A stretch of DNA of 64,000 nt, taken from the NCBI RefSeq assembly GCF_026340095.1, contig NZ_JAPEPO010000001.1, forward strand, positions 310,001 to 374,000. Direction: 5' to 3'. This DNA comes from Streptomyces sp. NBC_01446. Its GTDB lineage: Bacteria; Actinomycetota; Actinomycetes; Streptomycetales; Streptomycetaceae. Below the pieces are notes generated by a model, which was not told where the DNA came from, did no database searches, and worked only from the letters and a program-made list of their open reading frames with translations. Shown in pieces: positions 45,157 to 54,390 of this stretch. The stretch's first letter is position 1, and each line of letters begins with the position of its first letter. A program made the translations under genes and the position numbers.

Positions 45157-46479
45157 GTGACTACGGAACGTGCGGAAGGCAAGCGGCAGTTCGGGCATCG
45201 TGCCCGGCTGGCGCTGACGCCTGCACAGATCCGGCTCATGGACGACCAGGCACACGCGGCCCGCACTATGTGGAACTGCCTGCACGACTGGTGGACGATG
45301 CTCCCCAAGGACAAGCGTTCCCTGGCCGCCGCCGATGCGGCGATCCGCCAGGCCCGCAAGGAGATCGACTGGCTCGGAGTGCTCCCCGCCCAGGCCGGGC
45401 AGGCGGTGCTGAAGACGTACGTCCAGGCGTGGAAGAACTGCTGGGAAGGCCGCGCGGAGGCGCCGAACTTCAAGGCCCGTTTGCGCACGGTGATGTCGGT
45501 GGACATTCCGCAGGGGCGGGACCTGAACATCCGCCGTGTGCACCGCCGTTGGGGCATGGTCAACATCCCCAAGGTCGGACGTGTCCGCTTCCGCTGGACC
45601 AAGGACCTCCCGGTCGGCAAGCGGGCCGACAGCGAGAACCGGATCACGGGGGCGCGGCTGGTCAAGGACGCGCTCGGCTGGCACATCGCCTTCCGCGTCC
45701 AGACCCGCCAGGCCAAGCCTGAGCCCCACCAGGGGCCGGAAGTCGGCATCGACGCCGGAGTGAACCTGCCCCTGGCCCTCTCCGACGGCAACCACCAAAG
45801 CCACGGACGACCGCCCCGCCTCCCTGGCGGGAAGGCCGACCGGGACAAGTGGCTGAACCCGGACGAGAAGGCCAAGCTGCTTGACCTTCAACGACGCGCC
45901 GCCCGGCGTAGGCAGCACCGGGGGCGCGGGGAGAAGACTTCTCGCCGCTTGCAGTACACCTACGACCAGATCAAGCAGCTGCGCGCAAAAGCCACGCGCC
46001 GCGCTGTTGACTGGCAGCACAAGACCACCACCGGTATCGCCCAGCAGTACGGCACTGTCGTGGTCGAAGCTCTCACCATCACGAGCATGGTCAAGTCAGC
46101 CAAGGGCACCATCGAGGAACCAGGGAAGAACCTCGCGCAGAAGTCCGGCCTGAACCGCTCCATCAGTCAGGAGGCATGGGGCCGCACCGTGACGATGCTG
46201 ACGTACAAGACCGCCCGCTGTGGCGGCACCCTGCACAAGGTTCCCGCGCCCGGTACCTCCCTGCGCTGCTCAGCATGTGGGTTCAACACACCGGGCAGCC
46301 GGGAGGACCAGGCCACGTTCGTGTGCAAGAACGAAGGCTGCGGATGGTCCGGCAACGCCGACTGGAACGCGGCCCGCAACGTCTTGCACCTATACCGGAT
46401 GGGCCACGCGCTCATCTCGGCTGCCGGGAGGGCAGTCGTCAGGCGCACCCGTGGCGCCAAGCCCGCCGCCGCAAGGTAG
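45157..46479 (+). CDS. tnpB: RNA-guided nuclease TnpB (IS605 OrfB family)
   Basis: The 440-residue protein is collinear with the copy at 1427. RuvC residues are Asp199 (GIDAGVN), about Glu303 (VVVEALTI) and about Asp401 (NADWNAARN), and the zinc finger (CSAC and CKNEGC) is intact. Start is GTG 45157, just divergent from tnpA. A longer open frame extends upstream but corresponds to the tnpA region, not to protein. Confidence 0.92.
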   Translation: MTTERAEGKRQFGHRARLALTPAQIRLMDDQAHAARTMWNCLHDWWTMLPKDKRSLAAADAAIRQARKEIDWLGVLPAQAGQAVLKTYVQAWKNCWEGRAEAPNFKARLRTVMSVDIPQGRDLNIRRVHRRWGMVNIPKVGRVRFRWTKDLPVGKRADSENRITGARLVKDALGWHIAFRVQTRQAKPEPHQGPEVGIDAGVNLPLALSDGNHQSHGRPPRLPGGKADRDKWLNPDEKAKLLDLQRRAARRRQHRGRGEKTSRRLQYTYDQIKQLRAKATRRAVDWQHKTTTGIAQQYGTVVVEALTITSMVKSAKGTIEEPGKNLAQKSGLNRSISQEAWGRTVTMLTYKTARCGGTLHKVPAPGTSLRCSACGFNTPGSREDQATFVCKNEGCGWSGNADWNAARNVLHLYRMGHALISAAGRAVVRRTRGAKPAAAR

Positions 46480-46536
46480 GCAGGAATCTCCCTTGTTACG
46501 GGGGAGAGCACTTCAATCGTTCACGCGGTAGGTCAG
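46390..46536 (+). ncRNA. Predicted omega-RNA of the second TnpB, with guide
   Basis: Downstream of the tnpB stop, a hairpin (CTCCC...GGGGGAG, about 46490-46506) leads into GAGCACTTCAA ending at 46516, where the guide should start as TCGTTCACGCGGTAGG, covering the end of the GH84 gene. The 5' limit is approximate. Confidence 0.5.
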
Positions 46537-48917
46537 CTCCGCGCCCTGCCGTACACCTCGACCTCCGCCATGTTCAGTTCGACGGGCTTCTCGCTCGCCA
46601 GCCACACCCGCACGTAGCGGCCGTGTGCCGTCACCGGGATCGCCGTCGGGCCGCCGGCCTGCGCGGTCTCGTGGTGGGACCACACGCCGGGCTTGGTCAG
46701 CTGGTCGGACAGGGTGCCGGTGAAGGGCTCGTCGGAGACGAGGACGTAGTAGTCCTGGGTGCGGTCCGCGCAGCAGTCGCTGCGGTTGTAGACGTCGACG
46801 CGCTCCAGGTCGGCGACGGAGCCGAGGTCGACCTGCCACCAGGGCTGCGCCTCCTTGCCGCTGGTAGTCGAGAAGTTGAAGCGGTCGCCGTCGGCCGCCT
46901 TGGCCGCGCCGAACGGGAAGCCGCCGTCCCACGCGTAGTCCGAGCTCTGCTTCGTGTCCTTGTTCAGGGCGAGCTGCCGCAGTGGCTTGAGGCCCTTCGA
47001 GGCGTCGTGCAGGTCCTGGACCTGGCTGACGAAGTCGCCGAGGAACGGGTCGGCGATCTTCACGGGGCCGGGCTGGTGGTGCTCGGCCGGGTCGATGGTG
47101 ATGTGCGAGGCGGCTTCGGCCGCCTTCTCCATCGCGGCGCGCTCGGCGGCCGCCTTGTCCGCGTCATGGGCGTCGATGGCCTGCAGCGCGGCGAGACCGT
47201 GCCCGAGGGCCTTGCCCCACAGCGCGGTGGAGTCCAGCCAGGGCCCGGCGTCGTGCAGGAACTGCTGGTCGGGCACTCCGGCGCGGAGGACGGCCGGGGT
47301 GTGCCCGATGTTGGTCGCGGTCGGCGTGAAGGAGCGGATCGCGGCCGCCGGGTCGCTCTCGTACGCCTTCCAGAACTTCTCGAGCTGTGCGCTGAGGATC
47401 GGCGACTGAGGCTGCCACGGCTTGGCGCCGAACGTCGGCGCCATGTGGTTGAGGTCGACGAAGGTCTGTACGGCGTCAGCGACGCGCGGGTCCCCGCCGG
47501 CCAGGTGCAGTGCGGACTGACGGGCGGAGCGGGTGCGGTCGTAGCCGCGGTCGTTCCACGAGAAGTCGGACATGGTGAAGACGGCGAGCTTGCTGGCCGC
47601 CTCCTGGTTCATGGGGTTGGAGACGAGGCCGCTGAGGTGCTCGGACAGGCCGGGCTCGCGCTTGTCGTAGGGGGCGAGCAGGAGGCGTCCCGAGGTCCGG
47701 CCGAAGTCGTTGACCGGGTAGTTGTCCCAGACGAACACCTTGCGTCCGAACAGCTCGGACGCCTTCTGCGCCTGGTCGTTGGTGATCTCCGGGGGGACGA
47801 CGTCGGTGCCGGTCCACATCACCTCGATGTTCTTGTCGAGGTTCCCGCGGAGCTCCTGCTTGTACGCGGTGTCGGTGAGGTCGCCGTACTCGGTGGGCAC
47901 CATCTGGAGCGGGTTGGCGCCGTCGTGGGTGGCGATGAAGTCCTGCTGGACGGTGTTGAGCAGACCGACCTGGGCCTTCGCGGCGGGGCCGCGCCCGGGG
48001 GCGCCGAACTTCTGCTGGTCGGCGTCGCAGTTCCACTTGGTGTAGCTGATGTCGTCGAGCGGCACCGAGAACGAGCGCACGCCCAGGTCGTAGAGCGCCT
48101 GGAGCTTCGCGGTGAGGGCCTTCACGTCGGCCGGGTCCGAGTAGCAGACCGAGCCGCCGGGCGACACGGCGAAGGTGAAGCGGACGTGGTTGGCGCGGGC
48201 CCGGTCGACGAGGGTGCCGAGCTGGGCGAGCTTGTCCGCCGTGTACGGCTCGCGCCACTTGTCGCGGTGGTACGGGTCGTCCTTGGGCGCGTACACATAG
48301 GTGTTGGACTTGACCTCGCCGAGGAAGTCCATCTGGTCCAGGCGCTCCGCCTCAGTCCAGGGCGGTCCGTAGAAGCCCTCGATGGAGCCGCGCAGCCGCA
48401 TGGACGGGAAGTCGGAGACGGACGCCCCGGCGATCTTCCCCTTGGTGACGAGCTGCCTGAACGTCTGGGCCGCGTAGAACTGGCCGGTCGCGTCGGTGCC
48501 GCCGAGCGCCACGGTGCGTCCCGCCACGCGCACGGCGTAGCCCTCGTCCTGGGTGGGGACGTCGGTGCCGCGCAGGGCGCCGGCCACGTCGGGGCGGGTG
48601 GCCGGGCCGAGGAGCACGGTCAGGGGCGCGTGCCCCGACGCCTTGGTGCGGACGTCGACGTGGCGGACTCCGTGGGCGCGCAGGGTCGCGGTGAGGAGGT
48701 CGCGGGCCGGCTTGTCGGTGGTGTCGTCCACGACGAGTTCGGCGCGCGAAGGGAGGGCGATGTCGGCTCCGGCGCGGGTCATGTGCTGCGGAGTCGGCGA
48801 GACGACGGGCAGGGGCCGGTCCGTCGCGTGCGCCGATACGGGCGGGACCGCCGCGGCGGACGCGGCGACGAGCAGGGTGGCGACGGAACAGGCGTGCAGG
48901 GCTCTTCGGGCTGCCAT
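46533..48917 (-). CDS. Secreted GH84 beta-N-acetylglucosaminidase with C-terminal CBM32-like domain
   Basis: The 794-residue protein has a signal peptide ending near SAHATD, then a GH84-accompanying N-domain (about 35-160). The GH84 barrel (about 165-460; MRLRGSIEGFYGPPWTEAERLDQMDFL) carries the paired catalytic aspartates VPLDDISYTKW near 288. A helical region follows, then an F5/8-type C (CBM32) domain (about 650-790; WWQVDLGSVADLERVDVYNRSD). It removes terminal GlcNAc from glycans outside the cell. GGAGG precedes ATG 48917. It is the last gene of the LacI-ABC operon. Confidence 0.9.
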   Translation of the reverse strand: MAARRALHACSVATLLVAASAAAVPPVSAHATDRPLPVVSPTPQHMTRAGADIALPSRAELVVDDTTDKPARDLLTATLRAHGVRHVDVRTKASGHAPLTVLLGPATRPDVAGALRGTDVPTQDEGYAVRVAGRTVALGGTDATGQFYAAQTFRQLVTKGKIAGASVSDFPSMRLRGSIEGFYGPPWTEAERLDQMDFLGEVKSNTYVYAPKDDPYHRDKWREPYTADKLAQLGTLVDRARANHVRFTFAVSPGGSVCYSDPADVKALTAKLQALYDLGVRSFSVPLDDISYTKWNCDADQQKFGAPGRGPAAKAQVGLLNTVQQDFIATHDGANPLQMVPTEYGDLTDTAYKQELRGNLDKNIEVMWTGTDVVPPEITNDQAQKASELFGRKVFVWDNYPVNDFGRTSGRLLLAPYDKREPGLSEHLSGLVSNPMNQEAASKLAVFTMSDFSWNDRGYDRTRSARQSALHLAGGDPRVADAVQTFVDLNHMAPTFGAKPWQPQSPILSAQLEKFWKAYESDPAAAIRSFTPTATNIGHTPAVLRAGVPDQQFLHDAGPWLDSTALWGKALGHGLAALQAIDAHDADKAAAERAAMEKAAEAASHITIDPAEHHQPGPVKIADPFLGDFVSQVQDLHDASKGLKPLRQLALNKDTKQSSDYAWDGGFPFGAAKAADGDRFNFSTTSGKEAQPWWQVDLGSVADLERVDVYNRSDCCADRTQDYYVLVSDEPFTGTLSDQLTKPGVWSHHETAQAGGPTAIPVTAHGRYVRVWLASEKPVELNMAEVEVYGRARS

Positions 48918-48982
48918 GGGGCTCTGCCTCCGAGATCGGTGTCTGTGTCGGTCGGTCGAGGGGGGGGTGGAGTGCAGGGGTG

Positions 48983-50245
48983 TCAGTCGCGGGTGTGTTC
49001 GCGGTACAGGTCGAGTTCGCCGTCGAGTTCGAGGGCGACGACCGTGCACAGGGGGTCGAGCTGGTCGTCGTGGACGTACAGGTATTCCCAGCCGGGGACC
49101 TCGCCGAGCCCTCCGACGCGCTCGTGGCGGACGTCCGTGCCGGTCCCGAGGACCCGCGCCGAGCGGACGGCGTTGCGCACGCCGCGCAGCACGACGTACT
49201 CGTTGGGCCGGTCGAAGAGGAACAGGTACAGGGTGCGTCGGTCGGCGGAGAGGGTGGAGGGGCCGTAGAAGTGGCCGTGGGGCAGGCCGCGCCCGGTGTC
49301 GCGGACGGCGGGCCGGTGTCCGGCGATCCACTCGCCGAGCGCTTCGAGGCGCTCGGCCTGCTCGGGCGGGATCGTGCCGTCGGCCTTCGGGCCCACGGCG
49401 AGCAGGAGGTTGCCTCCGCCGCCGACGGTCTCGGCGAAGACGCGGACCAGCTGACGGGGCGACTTGTGGTGGTCGTCCTGGGGCTGGTAGCCCCAGGAGT
49501 CGTTGACGGTGAGGCAGAGCTCCCAGGGGCCCTTCGGCGGTTCGACGGGCACGCCCTGTTCGGGTGTCGCGTAGTCGCCGTGTCCGGTGAGGCGTCCGTT
49601 GACGACGGTGTGCGGGCTCAACTCCGCGATGAGTTCGGCGAGTTCCGCCATGCCCCACTGTTCGGGGCTGCGCTCCCACTCGCCGTCGAACCAGAGCAGG
49701 TCCGGCTGGAAGAGCCCGAGGAGCTCGCGGACCTGGGCGCGGTGGAAAGCGAGGAAGGCGTCCCAGCGCTCCGGGGACTCCTCGCCGACGGCGGGCATCG
49801 CGTAGGGGTTGCCGCGGTCGTCGGGGTCCTGCCCGTCCGGCCGGACCGTGGCGTAGTCCGGGTGGGACCAGTCGAGGTGCGAGTAGTAGAGGCCGACCTT
49901 GAGACCGCGGCGGCGCAGCGCGTCCACGTAGGGGGTGATGAGGTCGCGTGCGGCCGGGGTCCGCTTGACGACGGAGAGGTCGCCCGCCTGCGTGTCCCAG
50001 AGGGCGACCCCGTCGTGGTGCTTGGCGGTGAGGACCGCGTAAGCGGCGCCCGCCTCGACGAACAGGTCGGCCCAGGCGTCGGGGTCCCACTTCTGGGCGT
50101 CGAACCCGTCGAGCTGTGCCATGTAGGTGTCGTACGGGACCTGCCCGTTGAAGAAGGACCAGGACTCGGCGACGCCGTCGACGCTGTAGATCCCCCAGTG
50201 CAGGAAGATGCCGAGCTTTCCGTCCGTGAACCAGGGCTGCATCAT
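48983..50245 (-). CDS. GH29 alpha-L-fucosidase
   Basis: The 420-residue protein opens with PWFTDGKLGIFLHWGIYSV and has TAKHHDGVALWDT near residue 75. The nucleophile Asp187 lies in DLLWFDGEWERS, all GH29 hallmarks. There is no signal peptide, so it acts inside the cell on imported fucosylated oligosaccharide. ATG 50245 overlaps the stop of the ABC ATPase gene (ATGA), which ties it to the importer. Confidence 0.92.
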   Translation of the reverse strand: MMQPWFTDGKLGIFLHWGIYSVDGVAESWSFFNGQVPYDTYMAQLDGFDAQKWDPDAWADLFVEAGAAYAVLTAKHHDGVALWDTQAGDLSVVKRTPAARDLITPYVDALRRRGLKVGLYYSHLDWSHPDYATVRPDGQDPDDRGNPYAMPAVGEESPERWDAFLAFHRAQVRELLGLFQPDLLWFDGEWERSPEQWGMAELAELIAELSPHTVVNGRLTGHGDYATPEQGVPVEPPKGPWELCLTVNDSWGYQPQDDHHKSPRQLVRVFAETVGGGGNLLLAVGPKADGTIPPEQAERLEALGEWIAGHRPAVRDTGRGLPHGHFYGPSTLSADRRTLYLFLFDRPNEYVVLRGVRNAVRSARVLGTGTDVRHERVGGLGEVPGWEYLYVHDDQLDPLCTVVALELDGELDLYREHTRD

Positions 50246-51261
50246 CGGTAGTTCTCCTCGTCGTAGCTCCAGCAGTGCACCCACTGTCCGTCGTCGAAAT
50301 GTGTGCGCGGCGGGAACGCCGTGGCACAGACGGGTTTCGCGAGCGGGCAGCGCGGGTGGAAGCGGCAGCCCGCCGGCGGATCGACGAGGCTGGGCGGTTC
50401 GCCGAGGGTCTCCTCGTCGTCGACGACCTCGGGCTCGTCGAGGAGCCCTCCGTCGCGCTCGGGGTCGGGCGCGGACTCGAGGAGGAGCCGGGTGTACGGG
50501 TGCCGGGGCTGTTCCACGACGGCGTCGGCGGACCCCGACTCCACGAGCTGGCCCGCGTAGAGGACCTTGATCTCGTCGGCGAAGTAGCGGGCACCCGCGA
50601 TGTCGTGGGTGATGTAGAGGATCGCGAGGCCCTCGTCGTCGCGGAGCGTGCCGAGGAGGTTCAGGATGTCGAGGCGGATCGACACGTCGAGCATCGAGAC
50701 GGGCTCGTCGCCGAGGAGGACCTTGGGGCCGGCGGCCAGGGCGCGGGCGATGGCGACGCGCTGGCGCTGGCCGCCGGACAGCTCGTGCGGGAACTTGTCG
50801 ATGAACTGGTCGGCGGGGGTGAGGTTGACGCGGTTGAGGAGGTCGAGGATCTGCCGTTCGAGCTCCGGGCGCCCGGCGGCGTGGCCGTGCAGCTGGAGGG
50901 GGCGGCTGAGGATGTAGCGCAGGCGGTGCACGGGGCTGAGCGAGGAGAAGGGGTCCTGGAAGATCATCTGGACCTGGCGGTAGTACGCGCGTTTGCCGCG
51001 GGCCGTGCGGGCCTGCTTGACGGGGGCGCCGTCGAGGCGGATCTCGCCCTCGGTGGGCGGGTAGGCGAGGGCGAGCATGCGGGCGAGCGTGGACTTGCCG
51101 CTGCCGCTCTCGCCGACGAGTGCGGTGATGCGGCCCGCGTGCAGGGCGAGGCTGGTCGGCTCGACGGCGTGCACCTCCTTGCCGTGCCCGCCGGGCCCGT
51201 GCAGCGGGAACCTCTTGACCACGTCGCGTGCTTCGAGGACGGGTTCAGCGGGTGCGGGCAT
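50242..51261 (-). CDS. Oligopeptide-type ABC importer ATPase (DppF/OppF-like)
   Basis: The 339-residue ATPase has Walker [10 protein letters not shown], the signature [15 protein letters not shown], Walker [14 protein letters not shown] and THD for the H loop. Its C-terminal extension has the cysteine motif typical of Opp ATPases ([14 protein letters not shown]), often an iron-sulfur site. It energises uptake with its partner ATPase, and its start lies 17 bp inside the partner's end. Confidence 0.92.
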   Translation of the reverse strand: MPAPAEPVLEARDVVKRFPLHGPGGHGKEVHAVEPTSLALHAGRITALVGESGSGKSTLARMLALAYPPTEGEIRLDGAPVKQARTARGKRAYYRQVQMIFQDPFSSLSPVHRLRYILSRPLQLHGHAAGRPELERQILDLLNRVNLTPADQFIDKFPHELSGGQRQRVAIARALAAGPKVLLGDEPVSMLDVSIRLDILNLLGTLRDDEGLAILYITHDIAGARYFADEIKVLYAGQLVESGSADAVVEQPRHPYTRLLLESAPDPERDGGLLDEPEVVDDEETLGEPPSLVDPPAGCRFHPRCPLAKPVCATAFPPRTHFDDGQWVHCWSYDEENYR

Positions 51262-52321
51262 GGTGGTCCTCCTCGCCGCGTACGGCCTGGTGCAGATGGC
51301 AGGCGGCCTCGCCGGCGCCGAGGGCGAGGAGCGGCGGGGTCGCCTTGTCGCAGGGTTCGAAGCGGCGGGCGCAGCGCGGGTGGAAGGCGCATCCCGCGGG
51401 CAGGGTGCGCAATCCGGGCGGGGAGCCGGGGATGCCGGTGATCTCGCGGCGCGGCCCGTGCAGCGGCGGGAAGGCGCCCCGGAGCGCCTCGGTGTACGGG
51501 TGCTGCGGGGCGGTGTAGAGCTGTCGCGCGGGTCCCGTCTCGACGACCCTGCCCGCGTACATGACGGCGATCCGGTCGGCGATCTCGATGAGCAGGGACA
51601 GGTCGTGCGTGATGAAGATGACCGAGAAGCCCAGCTCCCGTTTGAGGCGGGAGACTTGGCGCAGGATCTGGCGCTGCATGACGACGTCGACGGCGGTGGT
51701 CGGCTCGTCCATGACGACGAGGTCGGGCTCGCAGGCGAGGGCGAGGGCGATCGTGGCGCGCTGGCGCATGCCGCCGGACAGTTCGTGGGCGTACGAGCGC
51801 AGCCGGTCGGCGGGGATGCCGACCATGGCGAGCAGTTCTCCTGCCCGTTCCCAGGCCTCGCGCTTGGACAGGCGGCTGTGGCGGCGGAGGACATCGGCGA
51901 ACTGGCTGCCCAGGCGCAGGACGGGGTTGAGGGCGTTCATCGCGCTCTGGAAGACGACCGCGATGTTCTCCCAGCGCAGAGCGGCCAGTTGTCGTTCGGT
52001 CAGGCGCAGGATGTCGATGCTCTCGGTGCCGTCGTGGCCGTGGAAGACGACCGAGCCGGCGGTCGTGACCGCGGGGGGCCTCTGGAGCCGGGTGATGGCG
52101 GTGACGAGGGTGGACTTGCCGCAGCCGCTCTCCCCGACGATGCCGAGGGTCTCGCCGCGGAGCAGGTCGAGATCGACGCCGCTCACGGCGTGTACGGGGT
52201 CCGCCTTGTCGAAGTAGTCGACGTGGAGGCCACGGACGGTCAGCAGGGGGGTGCGGTCCTCACCTCCACGCACGGTGTCCTGCTTCGAGATCGATGAGTG
52301 CGGCGTGCCGCTGCTGCTCAT
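51245..52321 (-). CDS. Oligopeptide-type ABC importer ATPase (DppD/OppD-like)
   Basis: The 358-residue ATPase has Walker A GESGCGKST, LSGGMRQRATIALAL, VVMDEPTTAVDVV and the C-terminal CAFHPRCARRFEPC motif. ATG 52321 overlaps the permease stop. Together with the next gene it drives the importer encoded upstream. Confidence 0.92.
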   Translation of the reverse strand: MSSSGTPHSSISKQDTVRGGEDRTPLLTVRGLHVDYFDKADPVHAVSGVDLDLLRGETLGIVGESGCGKSTLVTAITRLQRPPAVTTAGSVVFHGHDGTESIDILRLTERQLAALRWENIAVVFQSAMNALNPVLRLGSQFADVLRRHSRLSKREAWERAGELLAMVGIPADRLRSYAHELSGGMRQRATIALALACEPDLVVMDEPTTAVDVVMQRQILRQVSRLKRELGFSVIFITHDLSLLIEIADRIAVMYAGRVVETGPARQLYTAPQHPYTEALRGAFPPLHGPRREITGIPGSPPGLRTLPAGCAFHPRCARRFEPCDKATPPLLALGAGEAACHLHQAVRGEEDHHARTR

Positions 52322-53310
52322 GACGCGGCCTCCTGAACGGGCGCGGACTTCCCGGCCGTGGCCTTGGCCGCGGAGCCGCCGGCGGCCGCGTGCAGCCGGG
52401 CGGCGCGGGCCCTGGCGCGTACCTCCTTGGAGGGCTTGCGGAGCCGGGGGTTGGATATTTCGTCGATTCCGAAGTTGATCAGGCCCGCGGCGACCCCGAT
52501 CAGGGCGATGCACGCGCCCGGTGGCACGAACCACCACCAGGCGCCCCGGGTCAGGGCGGCTCCGTTCTGCGCCCAGTAGAGCATCGAGCCCCAGCTCGTG
52601 ATGTTGATGTTGCCGAGCCCCATGAAGGAGAGGCCGGCGTCCGCGAACATCGAGCCGACGACCGCGCCCAGGAAGCTCACGGAGATGATCGGCGCGAGCG
52701 AGGGGATCAGCTCGCGGGTGATGACGCCCCACCTGCTCTCCCCCGTCATCTCGGCCGCGGACACGAAGTCCCGGTGGCGGAGCGACAGTGTCTGCGCCCG
52801 CTTCTGCCGCGCACCCCACGGCCAGGCCGTGAGCCCGATGACGAGGGCCACGGTGAGCCAGCCGCCGCGCCCCTGCACATAGCTGGCCACGATGATCAGC
52901 AGCGGCATGCCGGGGATGACGAGGCAGACGTTGGTGGCGGCGGTCAGGAAGGAGTCGGCGCGCCCGCCGAGATATCCCCCTGCGACCCCGACGAGGACGG
53001 AGAGCGTGGTGGTGATGACGCCGGCCACGAACCCGACGAGCAGCGAGATCCTGCTGCCGACGACGAGCTGCGCGAAGACGTCCTCGCCGGTGGCCGTGGT
53101 CCCCAACAGGTGCTCCGCGGAGGGGAGTTCCATGGCCTGCGTGGTGTCGACGTCGCTGGGCGAGAGGCCCATCACGTTCTGCACGACGAACGGGCCGAGC
53201 AGGGCGAGGAGCGCGAAGAAGACGAAGATCGCGATCCCGACACGGACCTTGGGGTTCGGGGGCAGTTTCAGGCGGCGCAGGCTGTGCTTTCCGCGGACCG
53301 ATGCGTTCAT
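52318..53310 (-). CDS. Oligopeptide-type ABC importer permease (DppC-like)
   Basis: The 330-residue membrane protein has one N-terminal and about five further hydrophobic segments, the OppC N-domain motif HLLGTTATGEDVFAQLVVGSRISL, and the ATPase-coupling loop EMTGESRWGVITRELIPSLAP (EAA loop). ATGA overlaps occur at both ends. Confidence 0.92.
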   Translation of the reverse strand: MNASVRGKHSLRRLKLPPNPKVRVGIAIFVFFALLALLGPFVVQNVMGLSPSDVDTTQAMELPSAEHLLGTTATGEDVFAQLVVGSRISLLVGFVAGVITTTLSVLVGVAGGYLGGRADSFLTAATNVCLVIPGMPLLIIVASYVQGRGGWLTVALVIGLTAWPWGARQKRAQTLSLRHRDFVSAAEMTGESRWGVITRELIPSLAPIISVSFLGAVVGSMFADAGLSFMGLGNINITSWGSMLYWAQNGAALTRGAWWWFVPPGACIALIGVAAGLINFGIDEISNPRLRKPSKEVRARARAARLHAAAGGSAAKATAGKSAPVQEAAS

Positions 53311-54383
53311 GAGCGGGCCTCCCTCGCACGCGGGTCGATGAGCCCGTACACGGAGTCCGCGATGAAGTTCGCGGCGAGGACGGAGAGCGAGACGATCAGG
53401 AACAGGGCCTGCATCAGCGGGTAGTCGACACTGGAGACCGCCTGGTAGAGCAGGTATCCGACGCCCGGATAGGCGAAGACGATCTCCACGAGGAGTTGCC
53501 CGCTGACGACGGTCCCGATGGTGAGCGCGAACCCCGCGACGCTCGGCAGGACGGCGTTGCGTGCGGCGTACTGGAACATCACGCGCGCCTTGGACAGTCC
53601 CTTGGCGCGGGCGAGCAGCACATAGTCCTCGGAGATGGTCGTGACCATCATGTTCCGCATACCGACGAGCCAGCCCCCGACCGATGCCATCACCATCGTG
53701 AGCGCCGGAAGGATGCCGTGCTGCAGGACGCTGGCCAGGAAGGGCCCGTTGAAGCCGGGCAGCATGTCGCCGTCGTAGCCGCCGCTGGTCGGCAGCCAGC
53801 TGAGCTGCACCCCGAAGACGAGGACGAGGATGAGGGCGACCCAGAAGAACGGCAGCGACCCCATGAACATGGACGCGGGCGTCATGAACGAGTCGAAACG
53901 CGACCCCACGCGGGAGCCCGACACGACGCCGGCGGCGGTGCCGAGGACGAAGGACAGGACGGAGGTGAGGCCGACCAGGCCGACCGTCCAGGGCAGCCCG
54001 GTGCGGATCACTTCCCACACGGGAGTGGGGTAATAGGCCACGGATATACCGAAGTTGAAGTGCAGGACCTGGTTCAGATAGGTGACGTACTGGTCCCAGA
54101 GCGGCTCCCCCGGCGTCCCGAACAGCCGGTAGATGGCGTGCACCTGGTCGCCGGAGAGCGTCTGCTTCTGCTGCATCTGCGCGATGAGGGCGGAGGCGGG
54201 GTCGCCCGGCATCAGGCGTGGGATGAGGAAGTTGAGGGTGATGGCCAGGGCGGCGGCCACGGCGTAGAAGCCCAGTCGCCGCAGGAAGTAGCGGGCGGTG
54301 CCGAGCCTGGCGCTCCTGAGGCGGCGGCCGGGCGGGGGCTCGACGACGGTGGCGTCCACCGTGCCGAGGGCGGGAACGGTCAT
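53307..54383 (-). CDS. Oligopeptide-type ABC importer permease (DppB-like)
   Basis: The 358-residue membrane protein has about six hydrophobic segments, LNFLIPRLMPGDPASALI after the first helix (DppB family), and the EAA loop RAKGLSKARVMFQYAARNAVLP. It starts at ATG 54383, 7 bp after the binding-protein gene. Confidence 0.92.
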   Translation of the reverse strand: MTVPALGTVDATVVEPPPGRRLRSARLGTARYFLRRLGFYAVAAALAITLNFLIPRLMPGDPASALIAQMQQKQTLSGDQVHAIYRLFGTPGEPLWDQYVTYLNQVLHFNFGISVAYYPTPVWEVIRTGLPWTVGLVGLTSVLSFVLGTAAGVVSGSRVGSRFDSFMTPASMFMGSLPFFWVALILVLVFGVQLSWLPTSGGYDGDMLPGFNGPFLASVLQHGILPALTMVMASVGGWLVGMRNMMVTTISEDYVLLARAKGLSKARVMFQYAARNAVLPSVAGFALTIGTVVSGQLLVEIVFAYPGVGYLLYQAVSSVDYPLMQALFLIVSLSVLAANFIADSVYGLIDPRAREARS

Positions 54384-54390
54384 GGCGTCG

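Larger units (their letters stand above)
44588..46516 (+). mobile_element. IS200/IS605-family element with decayed tnpA and intact tnpB
   Basis: The element fills the gap between the convergent NACHT and GH84 genes, starting right after the NACHT stop and ending 16 bp before the GH84 stop. It has divergent tnpA (broken) and tnpB (intact), a left-end hairpin CCCCGTTTACGGGG (about 44612-44625) and a right end ...GGGAGAGCACTTCAA (46516). It is not mobile on its own. Confidence 0.8.

Noticed and set aside
46533..50594. A continuous minus-strand open frame of about 1,350 codons
   Set aside because: Its second half is the GH84 protein. The first half is an Arg/Pro-rich shadow of the GH29 and ABC genes in another frame, without a ribosome site.
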